A DNA stretch of 9,425 nt. It comes from Methanomicrobiales archaeon. GTDB lineage: Archaea > Halobacteriota > Methanomicrobia > Methanomicrobiales > JACTUA01. The position numbers and the translations under genes are program-made. The notes under the pieces were generated by a model. The model was not told the origin of the DNA. It saw only the letters and a program-made list of their open reading frames with translations, and ran no database searches. Shown here piece after piece: positions 7,001 through 9,425 of this stretch. Each line of letters opens with the position of its first letter. Within the stretch, counting starts at the first letter, position 1. The stretch covers positions 1-9,425 of the forward strand of contig JAJRDC010000059.1 of assembly GCA_028678635.1 (NCBI GenBank). Direction: 5' to 3'.

Positions 7001-8578
7001 GTTCCCCCCGACCGGATCCTGGTCCTCTCAGAAGACAATACCGAACTCAGGAAGTATGAGTGGGAACTGCGGGAGACCAGCCAGTACCTGGAGAACCTGA
7101 TCAACCACGCGAATGCGCCGATCATCGTCTGGGACCCGCAGTTCCGGATCACCCGGTTCAACCATGCGTTCGAACGGCTTACGGGCCGGACCGCGGCGGA
7201 GGTCTTGGGCCGGGACCTGGGGATCCTGTTCCCCGTGGAGAACAAGGAACAATCCATGGACTACATCCGGAGAACCATGACAGGGGAGCGCTGGGAGGTG
7301 GTGGAGATCCCGATCCTCCACCGGAGCGGGGACGTGAGGACCGTGCTCTGGAACTCCGCCACCCTGTACGAGGCTGATGGGAAGACCGTGTCATCGGCCA
7401 TCGCCCAGGGCCAGGACATCACGGAACGGACGCGGGCGGAGGAGGAGGTGGGGCTGAAGGCCGCGGAGATCGCCGCAGCCAACGTGGCGCTCCGGGAGGA
7501 GATTGTGCAACGTATCCAGGCCGGCGAGGCGCTGGAGAGAACCATGGCCCTCCTGAAGGCCACCTTCGAAGCCACGGCCGATGGCATCCTGAGCGCCGAT
7601 GCGGACGGGGTGGTGGCCGGGTTCAACCAGAACTTTGTTGCCATGTGGAACGTGCCGTTCGCCCTGCTCCAGACCCCGGACATGGAGGTGATCCAGCAGC
7701 ACATGGCCGCCCAGCTGCTGGATCCCGAGGGATTCCTGTCCACCAATGCCGATCTCCTGGCCCATCCAGGCCGGGAGAGCTACGACATGGTGGAGCTGGG
7801 GGACGGCCGGATCTTCGAGCGTGATACCCGGCCACAGCGGATCGGGCACGATATCGTGGGGAGGGTCTGGAGTTTCCGGGACATCACCGAGCGGAAACAT
7901 GCCGAGGAGAGGATCCTCGCATCCCTGAACGAGAAGGAGGTGCTGCTCCGGGAGATTCACCACCGGGTGAAGAACAACCTGCAGCTGATCTCCGGCCTCC
8001 TGGACCTGACCCGCCTGCGCACGCAGGATCCCGAAACGCTCGCAATCCTCACGGACATGATGCTCAAGATCCAGACCATGGCGCAGATCCACACCCGGCT
8101 GTATGAGAGTAAAAGGTTCGACCGGGTCAACATGGGGAGCCAGATCCGGGACCAGATCACCTCCCTCTCGCAGATCTACGGGCAGAAGGACCGGGAGATC
8201 CTCTGCGAGACCGATCTTGCGGACCTGTACCTCCCCATCGACCAGGCCATCCCCTGCGCCCTTGCCGTGAACGAGATCCTCTCCAATGCCTTCAAGCATG
8301 CCTTCCGCGGGCGGCAACACGGATCCATCCATGTCATGGCAGCCCAGGTGGACAGCCGGGTTCGCATCACGGTCAGAGACGATGGCAGGGGGATCCCCCC
8401 GGATCTGGATATTGCCCGGTCCCGGAGCCTTGGGCTCAAGCTTATCAGGAACCTGGTGGAGAATCAGCTGAAGGGATCCCTGGCTATCCATCGGCGGGGG
8501 GGAACTGAAGTGATTGTCGAATTTCCCATACAGACCCAGGAGGATGATCATGTCACGGATACTGGTAGTGGACGATGA
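4034..8578 (+). CDS. Multi-PAS sensor histidine kinase (HAMP, eight PAS, HisKA_2, HATPase_c)
   Basis: This 1514-residue membrane kinase should autophosphorylate and pass phosphate to the regulator encoded next. Order: TM1 about 6-28; extracytoplasmic domain 29-165, probably helical; TM2 about 166-187; HAMP 188-240 with DDEIGDLARAFNRM; then PAS regions near 262-377, 386-508, 513-631, 640-758, 766-884, 892-1006, 1016-1134 and 1167-1290. They are joined by linkers such as DITERKKAEEALRE. The second ends in a PAC motif (DGTWRWIEH). HisKA_2 lies at about 1300-1376 with EIHHRVKNNLQLISGLLDL; the phosphoacceptor is H1309 or H1310. HATPase_c lies at about 1400-1497 with NEILSNAFKHAF (N box), DDGRGIPPD (G1) and SLGLKL (G2), so it looks catalytically intact. 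PAS 4, 5 and 7 are near-copies. A G-run just before ATG 4034 could act as a weak ribosome site. No bound cofactor can be inferred for any PAS. The gene overlaps the regulator by 29 bases. Confidence 0.93.
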   Translation: MRIRTQLLVALAIFAILIALISVLVIVTNREVERLTAQGELAENIALEAGELGYLSSDYILYREPQQKERWQAKYDSISDHVASLSVDRAEEMAIAGNLAANLKNTRAVFEDIVSGPVPAGGTGPAVIQLSWGRMAVQSQGMIFDAGRLARLLREEADGLKQTSNLLIMTLMGTFVAFLLTSYFFFYRRTVRSIDDLQAGTEKVGSGDLTHVIDESADDEIGDLARAFNRMTRSLNTVTATKMDLEKEVSERKQAEGALRESEGRLKALYSSMSEGLANHQVIYGDGRAVDYQITDVNPAYEVITGLRRESVVGRMASDVYGMDPPPYLDTYARVASAGTPEHFETFYPPLGKHFAISVFSPGKGRFATVFTDITARKQAEEALRESELRFRTVAENTYDWEFWLDPAGRFIYCSPSCERITGYRAEEFLADPGLRGRLIHPDDREMFDRHIHEEGERQQAGGGIWRFVRPDGTWRWIEHVCQPVYGGKGEFIGIRGSNRDITDRKQAEEALRESEERFRTIAETSPIQISVSSSHDATILYANTEYAQAFGFSGEELIGVKAPDLYCNQDDRGELINTLKTEGSVRNREVRVKRKDGTPFWVVTSVTPIRFGGTDAFLGASIDITDRKRAERALHETSQYLENLINHANAPIIVWDPQFRITRFNHAFERLSGRTAEEVIGRDLGILFPEDTMWGSMDQIRRTLEGEHWVAVEIPILTRNGELRTVLWNSATLYGPDGRTVVSAIAQGQDITERKKAEEALRETSQYLENLINYANAPIIVWDPQFRITRFNRAFERLTGRTAAEVLGQDLGILFPDERKSDSMDHIRKTVAGERWEVVEIPILTKKGEVRTVLWNSATLYGPDGKTVLSAIAQGQDITERKLAEEALRENEEHFKLLYQGLPISAVVFQRVGEDFVIRDYNQASQVFTGGTMETFVGKTARELYGSRPDILDKFVLAWDTQTTQTLQSRYRTVSTGQDIFLTLTLAYVPPDRILVLSEDNTELRKYEWELRETSQYLENLINHANAPIIVWDPQFRITRFNHAFERLTGRTAAEVLGRDLGILFPVENKEQSMDYIRRTMTGERWEVVEIPILHRSGDVRTVLWNSATLYEADGKTVSSAIAQGQDITERTRAEEEVGLKAAEIAAANVALREEIVQRIQAGEALERTMALLKATFEATADGILSADADGVVAGFNQNFVAMWNVPFALLQTPDMEVIQQHMAAQLLDPEGFLSTNADLLAHPGRESYDMVELGDGRIFERDTRPQRIGHDIVGRVWSFRDITERKHAEERILASLNEKEVLLREIHHRVKNNLQLISGLLDLTRLRTQDPETLAILTDMMLKIQTMAQIHTRLYESKRFDRVNMGSQIRDQITSLSQIYGQKDREILCETDLADLYLPIDQAIPCALAVNEILSNAFKHAFRGRQHGSIHVMAAQVDSRVRITVRDDGRGIPPDLDIARSRSLGLKLIRNLVENQLKGSLAIHRRGGTEVIVEFPIQTQEDDHVTDTGSGR
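5161..5580 (+). repeat. Perfect 36-base direct repeat in inter-PAS linkers
   Basis: The bases at 5161-5196 recur identically at 5545-5580, 384 bases (128 codons) later. Both encode the linker RKQAEEALRESE that follows the first and second PAS domains. A degenerate copy appears near 6296-6330. The exact identity suggests recent duplication or gene conversion. Confidence 0.8.
5942..7435 (+). repeat. Three near-copies of one PAS module in the kinase gene
   Basis: Units at 5942-6322, 6323-6703 and 7073-7435 each encode a domain starting ETSQYLENLIN and ending AIAQGQDITER. The first two are adjacent, 127 codons each. The third follows after an unrelated PAS (about 6704-7072). By hand count the first two are about 80% identical as protein. 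Runs of over 30 bases are identical in DNA (for example near 6209 and 6590). Confidence 0.85.
8538..8543 (+). promoter_or_regulatory. Shine-Dalgarno of the response regulator, inside the kinase gene
   Basis: AGGAGG lies six bases before the ATG at 8550. It decides between two in-frame starts, since the ATG at 8544 directly abuts it and is too close. The overlap with the kinase end suggests translational coupling. Confidence 0.7.
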
Positions 8579-9425
8579 GGCCATCATCACCATGCAGCTG
8601 GAGGAGCGTTTGCAGACCCTTGGATACGACATCGTGGGCACGGCGGCGTCGGGCGAGGAGGCCATCGAGAAGGCCCGATCACTGAACCCTGACCTTGTTC
8701 TCATGGACATCGTGATGCCGGGGAAGTTCGACGGCATCGAGGCAGCCCGGACGATCATCCGGGATCAGGACATTCCCGTTGTCTTCGTCACGTCGTACGC
8801 CGACGATGCCATCATCCAGAAGGCCAAGCAGGTGAAGCCCTACGGCTACATCGTGAAGCCCTTCAACGAGCTGGAGATCAAGGCGGCCATCGAGGTGGCC
8901 CTGTTCCGCCGGGACGCGGACCGGGAGGCACCACCCCCTGCGCCGGCGCCGGTCCGGGAAGGGATCCCCGGCGGGGAAACCGCCGCAGCCCCGGAAGAGG
9001 CGGGGTACCAGAGCCTCCCCGAAATGAAGACCCTCCTCCTCCGGGATATCTTCACCGACCTGATTCTCTACCTGTACACCAACCAGACGGTGAAGGATCC
9101 CATCTTCAAGTTTGCCCTGGAGGAAGGGCTGAAGAAGGGCGGGCGCAACGTCTTTGCCTACTACCGGTCCATTCTCCCCAAGTATTTCCCGAAGGAGATC
9201 CAGCGCGAACAGCTCTTCACCTGGCGCATCAGGAAGCACGAGGTCCATGCCCTCCTGCAGCGGCTGGAGCGGTGCTGCGACATCGTCCAGGGAGAGAAGA
9301 AGCCGGTGACCCTCCAGGTCCTCCTGGATTTCTCCGAAACCGATGACTTCGACGACATCGTGGCCATCAAGAAATCCCTCCTGGACAGGAAGGAGAAGGG
9401 CCTCCCCGTCTCCGGTATCGTTGCC
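8550..9425 (+). CDS. Response regulator: receiver plus unrecognised C-terminal domain (partial)
   Basis: The frame starts at ATG 8550 and is still open at the window edge, so 292 residues are visible and the C terminus is missing. Residues 1-120 form a CheY-like receiver with the acidic pair D8/D9, phosphoacceptor D53 (LVLMDIVMPG), T81 (VVFVTSYAD) and K103 (YIVKPF). All key residues are present, so it should accept phosphate from the kinase encoded upstream. A Pro/Ala/Glu-rich linker (about 124-150) leads to a second domain from about residue 155 (MKTLLLRDIFTDLILYLY, FALEEGLKKGGRNVFAYY, LQVLLDFSETDDFDD). It shows no helix-turn-helix, GGDEF, HD or kinase motif. The pattern 'EEGLKKGGRNVFAYY' followed by a beta strand is faintly like MEDS/DcmR sensory domains, but that is a weak impression. 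It may act by protein contact rather than DNA binding. Confidence 0.88.
   Translation, partial: MSRILVVDDEAIITMQLEERLQTLGYDIVGTAASGEEAIEKARSLNPDLVLMDIVMPGKFDGIEAARTIIRDQDIPVVFVTSYADDAIIQKAKQVKPYGYIVKPFNELEIKAAIEVALFRRDADREAPPPAPAPVREGIPGGETAAAPEEAGYQSLPEMKTLLLRDIFTDLILYLYTNQTVKDPIFKFALEEGLKKGGRNVFAYYRSILPKYFPKEIQREQLFTWRIRKHEVHALLQRLERCCDIVQGEKKPVTLQVLLDFSETDDFDDIVAIKKSLLDRKEKGLPVSGIVA

Noticed and set aside
5942..7435. The repeated PAS units as an assembly duplication artefact
   Set aside because: The copies differ at about one residue in five and the reading frame is intact throughout, so they are diverged real duplicates.
7391..8758. A 455-codon open frame on the minus strand opposite the kinase C terminus and regulator start
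   Set aside because: It lies antisense to well-recognised HisKA_2, HATPase_c and receiver sequence. Its product is low-complexity and rich in Asp, Pro and Gly with no recognisable domain. Long antisense frames are expected in GC-rich genes.

Overview
The window looks like GC-rich euryarchaeal DNA, most likely from a methanogen of the order Methanomicrobiales. That placement is an inference. It rests on TATA-like boxes set about 25-30 bases before start codons that lack a Shine-Dalgarno (apparently leaderless genes), on the GC-rich third codon positions, and on a very large multi-PAS HisKA_2 histidine kinase followed by a response regulator without a visible DNA-binding domain. No rRNA, tRNA, CRISPR array, insertion sequence or integrase was seen.

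Layout: (1) 17-798, minus strand: a class III extradiol (LigB/YgiD-type, DODA) dioxygenase gene interrupted by two single-base insertions, each in a short homopolymer. Removing both restores a full 259-residue protein. (2) 912-1583, plus strand, divergent: a PrsW-family intramembrane metalloprotease. (3) 1789-2634: a secreted lipoprotein made of two tandem copies of a DUF4399-like domain. (4) 2935-9425: three co-oriented genes forming a probable signalling operon. These are a membrane-anchored NMT1/SsuA-type solute-binding protein, a 1514-residue sensor histidine kinase (two membrane segments, HAMP, about eight PAS domains, HisKA_2, HATPase_c), and a receiver-domain response regulator that overlaps the kinase by 29 bases and runs off the right edge.

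The most interesting unit is the last one. A periplasmic-type binding protein with no ABC permease or ATPase beside it sits directly upstream of a kinase with an extracytoplasmic domain, followed by a regulator with an unrecognised C-terminal domain. A plausible reading (inference) is a sensing system in which the tethered binding protein presents a small ligand to the kinase. A hairpin overlapping the Shine-Dalgarno of the binding-protein gene, and three near-copies of one PAS domain inside the kinase, add regulatory and evolutionary interest.
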